A stretch of DNA of 64,000 bases, taken from assembly GCF_002300165.1 (NCBI RefSeq), contig NZ_MLCE01000003.1:62001-126000 (forward strand). The letters run 5' to 3'. Under the pieces are notes generated by a model, which worked only from the letters and a program-made list of their open reading frames with translations, was not told where the DNA came from and did no database searches. This stretch comes from Streptomyces sp. Tue6028 (GTDB lineage Bacteria; Actinomycetota; Actinomycetes; Streptomycetales; Streptomycetaceae). Both the position numbers and the translations under genes were made by a program. Shown here in pieces: positions 42,292-52,294 of this stretch. How positions within the stretch are numbered: the stretch's first letter is position 1; the number at the start of each line of letters is the position of its first letter.

Positions 42292-42864
42292 ATGACCGAA
42301 TGGCGTGATGCGGAAGAGGCTGCCCTCCCGGTGCCGGACCAGGTGCCGGACTGGCGGGACACCGAATTTGCCCGAACGGGACTCACGCTCACGCTCCACA
42401 GGGCCGGCCGACGGCAGAAGACGCAGGTACTGGCCTACCGCGACCAGCCCGACGGCCGTCGTGCCCTGCTCGTCGTTCTCGACTGGCCCCGGCCCACCAT
42501 CCGTATGACCTGGGTCCTCTGGGACCCTCACCGCATGACCCTGCTGTACGCCGAACACCATGTCCCCGCGGCGGCCGAGGCCGAACGGCAGGACGGCGAC
42601 GTGGCGCTCGCGGGCGACGACATGCTCGACTGCTTCAACGACAGGCCCGTCTCCTACTGGCCGCACCGCGCGGTCGAGGTGCGCGTGGGTGGCCGCTGGC
42701 ACGAGGGCGGACTACGGGCTCACTTCAACGGTCCGGGCGGTCGGTCCGTCGCCTGGGTGCAACCACGGTTCTACGAACCTGAGTGGCAAGCCCTCATCTC
42801 CTTCAGTCGGTACTACGTCTGGGATCCGGCAACCATCAGATTCCGCGACACTGCCGATTCCTGA
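42292..42864 (+). CDS. Hypothetical protein
   Basis: A 190-residue soluble protein with many Trp and Arg (RMTWVLWDPHRM, SYWPHRAVEVRVGGRWHEG, GRSVAWVQPRFYEPEW) and no family that I recognise. Composition and start (ATG) look like a real Streptomyces gene. It ends 31 bases before the duplicated segment at 42896. Confidence 0.65.
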   Translation: MTEWRDAEEAALPVPDQVPDWRDTEFARTGLTLTLHRAGRRQKTQVLAYRDQPDGRRALLVVLDWPRPTIRMTWVLWDPHRMTLLYAEHHVPAAAEAERQDGDVALAGDDMLDCFNDRPVSYWPHRAVEVRVGGRWHEGGLRAHFNGPGGRSVAWVQPRFYEPEWQALISFSRYYVWDPATIRFRDTADS

Positions 42865-42943
42865 CGGCATGACGCCTCGGCCGCCGCCCTGACGCGCCCC
42901 GTCTTCCGCCCCTCCCGGCGATGCCGCAGAGGGTGCGATGACC

Positions 42944-42978
42944 GCGGGGGCGGTGACCATGCCGGTCGCCGCCCCCGC
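42944..42978. terminator. Duplicated terminator hairpin
   Basis: Arms 42944-42958 and 42964-42978 pair at 14 of 15 positions plus a wobble across a 5-base loop; it is the copy of the hairpin at 44959-44993. Confidence 0.65.
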
Positions 42979-43083
42979 ACCTTCTGTTGATCACCAAGCT
43001 GGGTCACCGCGGAGGGGTCCTGCCGGTGAGCACGCGAGCTCCCGGCGTGGGTGCGATTTCGGGGAGCGAACAGCGACGGGCTG

Positions 43084-43215
43084 ACAGTGACAGGGCGGAT
43101 TGCCGCGGGGCGAGAGGACTCCGTTCGGCAGGACCGGCGCGGGCAGTCGGAGCCCTCCGTGTCCGTCGACGGTGCCGAAGCGGTCCGAGGCCGCCTCCCA
43201 CTCCTCGCGCGCCCG
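43084..43215 (-). pseudogene. Pirin gene 3'-end fragment
   Basis: Matches the last 44 codons of the pirin gene at 45100 on the same strand (the EEWEAASDRFGTVDGH region) with several base changes. It has no start and is joined at 43215/43216 to foreign sequence. Confidence 0.75.
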
Positions 43216-43304
43216 ACGGGGGCGTCATCCCGTTCCTCGACGTCAGCAGTGCGAAGCCGGTCCAGACGCCGCGGGACCCGTACGACGAGAGCTGGAACAA
43301 CTGA
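43216..43304 (+). pseudogene. TIGR03943 permease-subunit 3'-end fragment
   Basis: About 29 codons up to the stop (GVIPFLDVSSAKPVQTPRDP then YDESWNN) repeat the end of the gene at 37693 with about 97% base identity; the terminator beyond it is also copied, in damaged form. No upstream part of the gene is present. Confidence 0.85.
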
Positions 43305-43464
43305 GCCAGGCCCACGACGGCCCCAGGTGAGCCCGGACTCCGACCACCCGGTGTGAGCACCGCTCACCCCGGGGCGGAGCCACGACGCCCCGACGCCGCG
43401 GAATCGCCAAACGCAACCCATTGACACCCGCGCGCCCCGACCCGAGACTCATGCCCAGCCAATT

Positions 43465-43496
43465 GTGAACTGTTTTTCACTAGACGAACAAGTGAA
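43465..43496 (+). promoter_or_regulatory. Inverted repeats upstream of the MFS gene
   Basis: GTGAA (43465-43469) / TTCAC (43476-43480) and TTCACT (43476-43481) / AGTGAA (43491-43496) form two overlapping dyads in an AT-rich patch about 65 bases before the start codon. They look like a regulator-binding site; IclR-type regulators bind comparable sites before aromatic-acid transporters, but no regulator gene is adjacent. Confidence 0.45.
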
Positions 43497-43559
43497 CAAC
43501 CGACCCATCGCGAACGGACCGCTCCTGTTCCTGGGCCTCCCTCATCTCCAAGGACGAAG

Positions 43560-44909
43560 ATGAACCGCTCCCCCGCCGCACCCCGTCCCCCGCACACCTT
43601 CCGCACCGTGTTCCCGGTCCTGGCCCTGTGCTGGCTGGCCGTCTTCTTCGACGGCATGGACGTCAACATCTACGGCGCCGTCATGCCCCACATGCTCGAC
43701 GACCCGGGACTGGGGCTGACCCCGTCCACAGCGGGCACCATCGGCAGTTGGACCACCTTCGGCATGCTCATCGGCGCGCTCACCGCCGGAAATCTCACCG
43801 ACTGGCTCGGGCGCCGGCTGATGCTGGTGTCCAGCGTGACCCTGTTCTCCATCGGCTCGGCCATCTGTGCGCTGGCCGGGGGCATCGGCCTGTTCGGCAC
43901 CGGCCGGTTCGTCTCGGGCCTCGGCCTGGGCGGCCTGATGCCGCTGTGCCTGGCCATGGTGATGGAGTTCGCCCCGCCCCGCAGGGCCGCCCTGACCACC
44001 GGTCTGCTGATGACCTCGTACCACGCGGGCGGCATGGCGGCGACGGGGCTCGGGCTGTCCCTCGCACCGGCCGCGGGCTGGCGCTGGGTGTTCTGGGCGG
44101 GCGTACTGCCGGCCCTCGTCGCCGTACCGCTGCTGCTGACGCTCCTGCCGGAATCGCCCGGCGTGCTGCTGGCCCGCGGCCTGCGCGACCGGGCCGACGC
44201 CGTCGCCGACCGCTACGGGCTGCCACGGCCGACGGCCGTCGCCGCCCCGGCCGCCGGCGCCAAGGGCCGACTGGCGGCGGTGCAGGGGCTGTTCCGCCCC
44301 GAAGCGCGCTGGGCGACTCCGCTGCTGTGGCTGGCCTCGTTCTGCGGACTGCTGCTCGTGTACGGCGTGAGCACCTGGCTGCCGCAGATGATGCGGGCCT
44401 CGGGTTACGGCCTGAGCTCGTCCGTCAGCTTCCTGCTCGTGATCAATGCGGGCGGCATCGTGGGCCTGCTGATCGCCGGCCGCACCGCCGACCGGTTCGG
44501 GCCAGTACGGATCTCGGCGATCTGGTTCGTGCTCACCGCCGCCGGGGCGCTGCTGCTCCAGTCCCACCTCTCGCTGGGCGTCACGTACGCGGTGGTGGCC
44601 GTCACCGGCGTGTGGCTGTTCAGCGCGCAGGTCATGGTGTACGCCGCCGCCAACACCGTGTACCGCGACAGCGAGCGCGCCGCGGGCCTGGGCTGGGTCA
44701 CCGGGATCGGCCGTACCGGCGCCGTCGTCGGCCCGTGGCTGATCGGCACGCTCGCGGGCAACGGCAACGAGGGCTGGGGCTTCACCACCTTCGCGCTGGC
44801 GGGACTGCTCGGCGCGGTGGCGATCGTCCTCGTACCGCTCGCCCGGCGGGCCGGCCGGAGCGGCTCGTCCGCCTCGGCACCGCTCACGGCGGCGCCCGCG
44901 GACGCCTGA
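43560..44909 (+). CDS. MFS transporter, aromatic acid:H+ symporter type
   Basis: A 449-residue transporter with 12 transmembrane helices. VFFDGMDVNIYGAVMPHM in helix 1 carries the conserved acidic residue, and LTDWLGRRLMLVSSV is the MFS loop between helices 2 and 3, both as in the benzoate/4-hydroxybenzoate (BenK/PcaK) family. RFVSGLGLGGLMPLCLAM is the helix 4 motif of that family. It would import aromatic or related carboxylates. AAGGAC precedes the ATG. A terminator at 44959-44993 follows. Confidence 0.9.
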   Translation: MNRSPAAPRPPHTFRTVFPVLALCWLAVFFDGMDVNIYGAVMPHMLDDPGLGLTPSTAGTIGSWTTFGMLIGALTAGNLTDWLGRRLMLVSSVTLFSIGSAICALAGGIGLFGTGRFVSGLGLGGLMPLCLAMVMEFAPPRRAALTTGLLMTSYHAGGMAATGLGLSLAPAAGWRWVFWAGVLPALVAVPLLLTLLPESPGVLLARGLRDRADAVADRYGLPRPTAVAAPAAGAKGRLAAVQGLFRPEARWATPLLWLASFCGLLLVYGVSTWLPQMMRASGYGLSSSVSFLLVINAGGIVGLLIAGRTADRFGPVRISAIWFVLTAAGALLLQSHLSLGVTYAVVAVTGVWLFSAQVMVYAAANTVYRDSERAAGLGWVTGIGRTGAVVGPWLIGTLAGNGNEGWGFTTFALAGLLGAVAIVLVPLARRAGRSGSSASAPLTAAPADA

Positions 44910-44958
44910 TGCCCCGTCTTCCGCCCCTCCCGGCGATGCCTCAGGGAGTGCGATGACC

Positions 44959-44993
44959 GCGGGGGCGGTGACCAGTCCGGTCGCCGCCCCCGC
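44959..44993. terminator. Bidirectional terminator between MFS and pirin genes
   Basis: Arms 44959-44973 and 44979-44993 pair at 14 of 15 positions plus a wobble across a 5-base loop, between convergent genes. The region is duplicated at 42944-42978. Confidence 0.75.
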
Positions 44994-45099
44994 GTCCCCC
45001 GTTGATCACTAAGCTGGGGCACCGCGGAAGAGCCCTGCCGACGAGCACGCGGGCCCCCAGCGAGGGTGCGATTTCGAGGGAGCGAACAGTGACGGGTCG

Positions 45100-46089
45100 T
45101 CAGTGACGAGGCGGATTGCCGCGGGGCGAGAGGACTCCGTTCGGCAGCGCGGGCGCGGGCAGCCGGAACCCGCCGTGGCCGTCGACGGTGCCGAAGCGGT
45201 CCGAGGCCGCCTCCCACTCCTCGCGCGCCCGGACGATGTCCTCGTGGCTGCGGCCGATGAAGTTCCACCACATGACGATCTCCTCCTCGAACGGCGTTCC
45301 GCCGAGCAGGACCGCGCGGGCTGTGTCGTCCGACTCGTTCGTCAGCGTGAGGGCGTCCGTTCCGGTGGGGACGTAGCCCAGTTCCGCGGGCCGCAGCAGG
45401 GTGTCGGCCATGCGGACGTCGCCCTGGTCGACGAGGAGGCCGTGCTCGAAGCCGGGGTCCACGGCGAGTGTGAGCGTCGCCCGGGGTTCGAGGAGGATCT
45501 CGGCACCGAGCAGCGGCGTGAAGGTCCGCACCGGGGAGTCGTCGCCGGCGAGGGAGCCGAGGAAGACCCTGATCTCCGCTCCGGCGACGTGTACGGGGGC
45601 GGGTGCGTGGTGCTGGAAGTCCCGCTCGGCGTCGCGGTGCTCGGCGGGCAGCGCCACCCAGAGCTGGACGCCGTGCAGGACGGCCGTCCGCGCGGTGGAC
45701 ACCTCGGAGTGGCTGATCCCGTGCCCGCCGGTCATCAGGTTCAGTTCGCCGGGGCGCACGAAGGCGTGGCTGCCGAGGCTGTCGCGGTGCTCGATCTCGC
45801 CGCTGAACAGCCAGCTCACCGTCTGGAGCCCGGTGTGCGGGTGCGGTGGCACGTCCATGCCGCCGGTCGCGGACACGTCGTCGGGGCCGTAATGGTCGGC
45901 GAAGCACCAGGCTCCGATCAGCGTCCTGGCGCGCTGCGGCAGCGTCCTGCGTACGGTCATCGCCCGCGGGCCGCCCAGCGGCACGTCGCGCGGCGCCAGT
46001 ACGTCGACCTGCGGCGCATCCGTCGGCCGGGCGCCGTCCGTCGTCGTCCCACAGCGCACTTCCACGGGTTTGGCCTCGACATTGCTCAT
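45100..46089 (-). CDS. Pirin-family bicupin protein
   Basis: A 329-residue protein. The N-terminal cupin has the metal-binding pattern PPHPHTGLQTVSWLFSGEIEHRDS (His83, His85 and a later His) of pirins, some of which have quercetinase activity and others act as redox-sensitive regulators. The C-terminal pirin domain (residues 185-300) includes GTPFEEEIVMWWNFIGRSHEDI. The ATG at 46089 is preferred over one 21 bases upstream because it follows the AGGCGG stretch at better spacing. It is divergent from an AhpD-like gene, implying a shared stress response. Confidence 0.92.
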   Translation of the reverse strand: MSNVEAKPVEVRCGTTTDGARPTDAPQVDVLAPRDVPLGGPRAMTVRRTLPQRARTLIGAWCFADHYGPDDVSATGGMDVPPHPHTGLQTVSWLFSGEIEHRDSLGSHAFVRPGELNLMTGGHGISHSEVSTARTAVLHGVQLWVALPAEHRDAERDFQHHAPAPVHVAGAEIRVFLGSLAGDDSPVRTFTPLLGAEILLEPRATLTLAVDPGFEHGLLVDQGDVRMADTLLRPAELGYVPTGTDALTLTNESDDTARAVLLGGTPFEEEIVMWWNFIGRSHEDIVRAREEWEAASDRFGTVDGHGGFRLPAPALPNGVLSPRGNPPRH

Positions 46090-46132
46090 CGCGGACCGCC
46101 TTTCACCCACATGATGATTTCACATTCAACAA

Positions 46133-46148
46133 CTATGCCTGATCATAG
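46133..46148. promoter_or_regulatory. Palindrome in the pirin/AhpD-like divergent promoter
   Basis: CTATG (46133-46137) and CATAG (46144-46148) flank a 6-base spacer in the only AT-rich patch between the two genes. It is a candidate operator for a common regulator. Confidence 0.4.
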
Positions 46149-46214
46149 AACCACGACACCTTCGCGTACACGACGGACAAGGGAGCCGGGGAGCGGCCCC
46201 GAAGGAGCGCCACA

Positions 46215-46715
46215 TTGACCAGCACCACGACGGACTCCGCGACCCGGCGGATCTTCATCGACAAGCAGAGCCCCAAGGCGTACCACGCCATGGTCCAGAC
46301 GTCCGAGGCGGTGCGCGCGGTCGCCGCCGACGCGGGACTCGACCGCACGCTCGTGGAGCTGGTCAACCTCCGGGTGTCGCAGATCAACGGCTGCGCCTAC
46401 TGCCTCGACACGCACACCAAGGCGGCCCTGCGCCTGGGCGAGTCGACGCAGCGGCTGGGCGTGCTGGCGGCCTGGCGGGACACCGAACTCTTCACGCCTG
46501 AGGAGCGCGCCGCTCTCGCCCTCGCCGAGGCCACCACCGATCCCACGGACGCGGCGGCGCAGGAATCCGCCCTCGACGCGGCCCACCGGGCGCTCACCGA
46601 CGATCAGGTCTCCGCGGTGATCTGGGTGGCGATCACCATCAACGCCTTCAACCGCGTCTCGATCATGAGCAAGCATCCCGTGCGCAGGATCGAGGGCCCC
46701 CGGGCGCACAGCTGA
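46215..46715 (+). CDS. AhpD-like carboxymuconolactone-decarboxylase-family protein
   Basis: A 166-residue peroxidase-related protein. The redox motif INGCAYCLDTHTKAA holds Cys60, Cys63 and His67, the alkylhydroperoxidase AhpD signature. It starts with TTG at 46215, supported by GAAGGAG 7 bases upstream; no ATG or GTG is in frame nearby. It is divergent from pirin, close to katG-furA, and fits an oxidative-stress role. Confidence 0.9.
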   Translation: MTSTTTDSATRRIFIDKQSPKAYHAMVQTSEAVRAVAADAGLDRTLVELVNLRVSQINGCAYCLDTHTKAALRLGESTQRLGVLAAWRDTELFTPEERAALALAEATTDPTDAAAQESALDAAHRALTDDQVSAVIWVAITINAFNRVSIMSKHPVRRIEGPRAHS

Positions 46716-46733
46716 CGGGCAGAACCGGGGGGG

Positions 46734-47549
46734 TCAGGCGGTCGGCCGTCGGGACAACGTCTGTGTGAAGGGCGTCGACGGCCGCTCGAGGCGTTCACCG
46801 TCCACGACGATGTCGACGACTTCGTTGTAGAACGCCAGGAGTCCCTTGACGGCGCCCACCGCGGGCAGCGGCTCCGGGTAGCTCCAGACGACGTCGGGCG
46901 GCACGTCGGCCGCGCCGCGCCACGACCAGTACTCGGCCGTTCCCTTGTAGGGGCAGCCGCTGCTGTGGTCCGTGGGCGTGAGCAGGTCGAGGCGGACGTC
47001 CTCGCGGGGGATGTAGTAGCGGGTCGGCAGGCCGGTCTCGAAGAGCAGGACCGGGCGTCGGGTGTCGGCGACGAGGGTGCCGTCGATCTCGACCTGGACG
47101 TGGCGGCTGCTGGGCAGGGCGTCGACCCGTTTGTGCGGGTCACGGGGATGGATGAAGATCTCTTCCTCCTCCTCGTACCAGTGGTCGAGGCCGCGGCCCG
47201 TGCGCCGGGACCACTCGAAGGCGATGTGACCGGCCAGATCGTCGGCGGGGAAGGTCCAGGCGGCGTTCTCCAGCAGGGCGCCGTCGGTCTCCAGGTCGTA
47301 GAAGATCCGCGATCCGGTGTGGGTGCCGGTCCGCGGGTTCTGGGCCGGGCGGAGCAGGTCCTCGCGGACCTCCGCGCGCGGGAAGGCGTACAGCGGTACG
47401 GGCACTCCTGGTTCCCAGACGAGGACGGGGTGGCGGCTGTCGACGACGGTGACGTCGCCCGTGCGGCCGCGCACCCAGCGTTCGCTGGGCTCCCAGAGCA
47501 GGCCCTCCGGGGTGGTGCGGACGGACTCGGCGGTGCGCAGTGCGGTCAT
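46734..47549 (-). CDS. DUF427 tandem-domain protein
   Basis: A 271-residue protein made of two DUF427 domains, about residues 25-120 and 140-250; each has a W-[SE]-Y/W-rich core (VFDLE.. in the first, TAEYWSWRGAADVPPDVVWSYPEPLP in the second). The second copy carries the clearer family motif CPYKGTA-YW. Function unknown; members are widespread in actinobacteria. The ATG at 47549 follows GGAGAAGGAG. It is separated from katG by a strong terminator. Confidence 0.86.
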   Translation of the reverse strand: MTALRTAESVRTTPEGLLWEPSERWVRGRTGDVTVVDSRHPVLVWEPGVPVPLYAFPRAEVREDLLRPAQNPRTGTHTGSRIFYDLETDGALLENAAWTFPADDLAGHIAFEWSRRTGRGLDHWYEEEEEIFIHPRDPHKRVDALPSSRHVQVEIDGTLVADTRRPVLLFETGLPTRYYIPREDVRLDLLTPTDHSSGCPYKGTAEYWSWRGAADVPPDVVWSYPEPLPAVGAVKGLLAFYNEVVDIVVDGERLERPSTPFTQTLSRRPTA

Positions 47550-47566
47550 GGCTCCTTCTCCTGGAG

Positions 47567-47598
47567 ACATCGCGTCCTGGAGACATCGCGCCGAAAGG
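47567..47598. repeat. Short tandem duplication
   Basis: TCCTGGAGACATCGCG occurs twice in immediate succession in the leader of the DUF427 gene. It looks like a recent slippage event. Confidence 0.8.
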
Positions 47599-47623
47599 AC
47601 GGTGCCGAGACCTGCGGGACGGG

Positions 47624-47659
47624 GGTGTCCGGGCCGGCCCGTGGGCCGGCCCGGACACC
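47624..47659 (-). terminator. Terminator of the furA-katG operon
   Basis: Seventeen-base arms 47624-47640 and 47643-47659 pair perfectly around GT, 8 bases past the katG stop. Confidence 0.85.
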
Positions 47660-47667
47660 TGGTGCCG

Positions 47668-49905
<2,238 letters not shown>

Positions 49906-49932
49906 TCACGTTGTTCAGGAACTAATCGGTTA

Positions 49933-50364
49933 CTAGGCAGCGGCAGAACAGGCGGAGCACAGGCCCCAGTAGATGACCTCGGCCTCGTCGATCGCGAAGC
50001 CGTGGTCTTCGGACGCGGTGAGGCACGGAGCCTCACGGACCGCGCAGTCGACGTCGGCGACCGCACCGCACGAGCGGCACACGACGTGGTGGTGGTTGTC
50101 CCCCACACGTCCCTCGAAGCGGGCCGGACTCCCGGCCGGCTCGATGCGGCGTATGAGTCCCGCCGCGGTGAGCGCGTGGAGGGCGTCGTACACGGCTTGA
50201 AGTGATATGTGACCCACGCGGTCGCGCACACCGGAGGCGATCGCCTCGACACCGAGGTGGTCACCGTCGCGGACGGTCTCCAGCAGTGCCACGCGGGCCG
50301 CCGTCACCCGCAGGCCGGCACCGCGCAGCTCCTGGGCGGTGGACGGATTCCGGGATGCGGTCAT
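49933..50364 (-). CDS. furA: Fur-family repressor FurA
   Basis: A 143-residue redox/metal-sensing regulator. A winged helix occupies residues 10-80 (VTAARVALLETV, ISLQAVYDALHALTAAGLI). The C-terminal metal domain has HHH at 91-93 and two CxxC pairs, Cys96/Cys99 and Cys136/Cys139. FurA homologues upstream of katG repress the operon and release DNA on oxidation. No ribosome-binding site precedes the ATG, and promoter hexamers end 7 bases before it, so the mRNA is probably leaderless as described for mycobacterial furA. Confidence 0.93.
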   Translation of the reverse strand: MTASRNPSTAQELRGAGLRVTAARVALLETVRDGDHLGVEAIASGVRDRVGHISLQAVYDALHALTAAGLIRRIEPAGSPARFEGRVGDNHHHVVCRSCGAVADVDCAVREAPCLTASEDHGFAIDEAEVIYWGLCSACSAAA

Positions 50365-50858
50365 GGCACCGAACCTACCCTCATAAACACGAACGATTCA
50401 AGAAAACGAACCATGCCAGTCTGGTGTCGTGCACCTGTCGGCCGCGAGGCCGTCGTCGCCTTCGTCGTCGCGGTCGCCGGCCGGGGAGTGCTGGGGATTG
50501 ACCCCGGGAGCCTGCCGAGGCTGCCCTCACCCCCCGAAGCGCCTGCCTGCCAAAGTGATCGCCCCTTGCCCCGTGCCCAGCGTGATGACGCATGGCAACT
50601 TCTCCCTGACCACCGCGCCGGGCATACGCCCCGGCCTCGCGGCCCTGGTGCTGCCCGCCGCCCCGGCCGCGGGCGCACGGCCGGCCCGACCGCACCCGCC
50701 CGCTGCAGCACAACTGGAGGTTCGCGCAGGTTCCGCGTGACGTACGTCGGTCGCATCAGCACAAGTACGCAGGTGAGCGCCCTGTACCGGACGATTCGGC
50801 GAGCGCACGCGATTCCCGCTCACAGGAAGATCCCGCAAGCGGAGCAAGGAACCCGCCC
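50365..50858. other. Intergenic region upstream of furA
   Basis: Apart from the furA promoter at its left end I see nothing convincing in these bases. Several open frames cross it, but none has a family pattern or a good start. Confidence 0.5.
50372..50401 (-). promoter_or_regulatory. furA-katG promoter
   Basis: On the minus strand TTGAAT (50396-50401) and TAGGTT (50372-50377) have an 18-base spacer. Transcription would start at or next to the furA ATG. The AT-rich spacer with repeated ACGAAC is the likely FurA site. Confidence 0.6.
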
Positions 50859-50999
50859 GTGAGTACGGGAATTGAGAAGTCGCCCGTCAGGCAACCCATG
50901 CGTCGACGTGTCGATGCTCGTCCAACCCCACGGCTGAGAACTCGTCCTCGCCAGCGCTCGCCACTACGCCCAACCGCCGCAGCGCCCCCGACAATTTGA
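50859..50999 (+). CDS. Possible small upstream ORF
   Basis: A 46-codon frame from GTG, with AAGGA 10 bases upstream, rich in Arg and Pro (RRRVDARPTPRLRTRPRQR). Its TGA overlaps the TTG start of the next frame, which suggests coupling. No homology is recognised and it could be chance. Confidence 0.25.
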   Translation: MSTGIEKSPVRQPMRRRVDARPTPRLRTRPRQRSPLRPTAAAPPTI

Positions 51000-51331
51000 T
51001 CATTCTGGAGCACGCACCCGGCCAGTACCGGCTGCACCACCAGGACGAAGACCCGCGAGACCGCGATCCCCGTGGGGTTCTGTACGCACGGTGCGAATGG
51101 AACCCGGTCGATGAACACAGCATGCCCACCGGGGAAGCCCGATGGGGATTCATGCACCCGCACCGCCAGATGATGACGATGCAGGCCCTGCGGTGCCAGG
51201 TGTGCACGAGGCCCGCGCGCACACGGCTGGGCTTCATCTTCCTCGCAGGGCCCCGGGATGAGGACCCCACCCAGACGGAGATCCTGACGTACCAGCCCCC
51301 GGTATGCGCACGAGATCAACAAGGGCTGTGA
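50996..51331 (+). pseudogene. Truncated hypothetical protein with Cys-pair motif
   Basis: A 111-codon frame that resembles the N-terminal half of a Streptomyces family of unknown function: GVLYARCEWNPVDEHSM, RWGFMHPHRQMM, LRCQVCTRPARTRLGFIFLAG and PPVCARD. Full-length relatives, as I recall them, continue with a further Cys/His segment and 60-80 more residues; here the frame changes after VCARD and stops. The TTG start is uncertain. Confidence 0.5.
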
Positions 51332-51390
51332 CTAACTTCTGCTGCCCGGTAAGCGCTGGTCAGCGGGTGCCCGAGTTTGGACTGACCAGA

Positions 51391-52116
51391 TCACTCCGTC
51401 ACGGGCAGACACTCGGCGAGCAGGTCGACGACGTCGTGCCAGGCGCGCTGCGCATGCCGTGGGTGGTATCCGACGCCGGGGCGCACGGTGTGGTCGACCG
51501 GCGGGTGGTGGAAGGCGTGCAAGGCGCCGCCGTAGACCACGAGGCGCCAGTCGACGCCCGCGGCCTGCATCTCGGCTGTGAATGCGTCCCGTTGTGCGGG
51601 CGGCATGATCGGGTCTTCCGATCCGACCCCGGCCCACACCGGGCAGCGGATGCGCGCAGCCTCGCCCGGTCGGCCGGTGGTCAGTGCGTTGACGGTCCCG
51701 ATCGCGCGCAGGTCGACGCCGTCGCGCCCGAGTTCCAGCGCGATCGCGCCGCCGGTGCCGTAGCCGACGGCGGCGATCCGGTCTGGGTCGCTCCGCGGTT
51801 CGGCGCGCAGCACGTCGAGCGCCGCGTGGCCGATGCCCCGCATCCGGTCGGGGTCGTCGAGCAGCGGCAGGCACCGGGCCAGCATCTCCTCGGGGTCGCC
51901 CAAATAGCGTCCGCCGTGGATGTCGAAGGCGAGCGCCACGTACCCCAGTTCGGCGAGGGTGTCGGCCCGACGGCGCTCGACGTCGCTGAGCCCCGTGCCC
52001 TCCGGGCCAAGCAGCACTGCGGGCCGGCGGTCGCTACCGGCCGGGAGCGCGAGGTGCCCGATCATCGTCAAACCGTCGGCCGGGTACCGGACCGTACGCG
52101 TCGTAATCGTCGTCAT
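51391..52116 (-). CDS. Dienelactone-hydrolase-fold protein lacking the nucleophile
   Basis: A 241-residue alpha/beta-hydrolase of the dienelactone hydrolase family. The nucleophile elbow, normally GYCxGG, reads GYGTGG, so residue 120 is Gly instead of Cys. The acid (Asp168, GVGSEDPIM) and the His (His200, GGALHAFHHP) are kept. It could be inactive, binding-only, or use another residue. The ATG at 52116 removes an N-terminal extension with no domain pattern. It lies downstream of a thioredoxin-like gene in the same direction. Confidence 0.82.
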   Translation of the reverse strand: MTTITTRTVRYPADGLTMIGHLALPAGSDRRPAVLLGPEGTGLSDVERRRADTLAELGYVALAFDIHGGRYLGDPEEMLARCLPLLDDPDRMRGIGHAALDVLRAEPRSDPDRIAAVGYGTGGAIALELGRDGVDLRAIGTVNALTTGRPGEAARIRCPVWAGVGSEDPIMPPAQRDAFTAEMQAAGVDWRLVVYGGALHAFHHPPVDHTVRPGVGYHPRHAQRAWHDVVDLLAECLPVTE

Positions 52117-52294
52117 GAGACCGGACAGTAGTGATCGTCGAGTCCGGGCGCGCCGGTGTTCTGCCGCCGGCAGAACAGCGCTGGACGGTGTTATGTGACC
52201 TGTGGGGGGTGTCTCAGCCCCAAGGTGTCTCAGGCAGCGCAGCTCCCCTGGACGAGACGTGACGGGCGTCGCGGCCACGTGCCGCAGCGGCCGC

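Larger units (their letters stand above)
42896..43215. repeat. Direct duplication of 44911-45231
   Basis: A 320-base segment matching, at roughly 90% by eye, the region that spans the intergenic terminator and the 3' end of the pirin gene. It includes a copy of the terminator hairpin (42944-42978). It ends sharply at 43215, where the copy of the TIGR03943 gene end begins. Confidence 0.85.
42865..43559. other. Gene-free stretch made largely of duplicated DNA
   Basis: Most of these 695 bases are copies of sequences elsewhere in the window: 42896-43215 copies 44911-45231, 43216-43336 copies 38564-38684, and about 43348-43395 copies about 38760-38808. The remainder, 43400-43559, is the promoter region of the MFS gene. 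Confidence 0.8.

Noticed and set aside
50209..50862. A 217-codon plus-strand frame upstream of furA
   Set aside because: It begins inside furA on the opposite strand and encodes Arg/Pro-rich low-complexity sequence.
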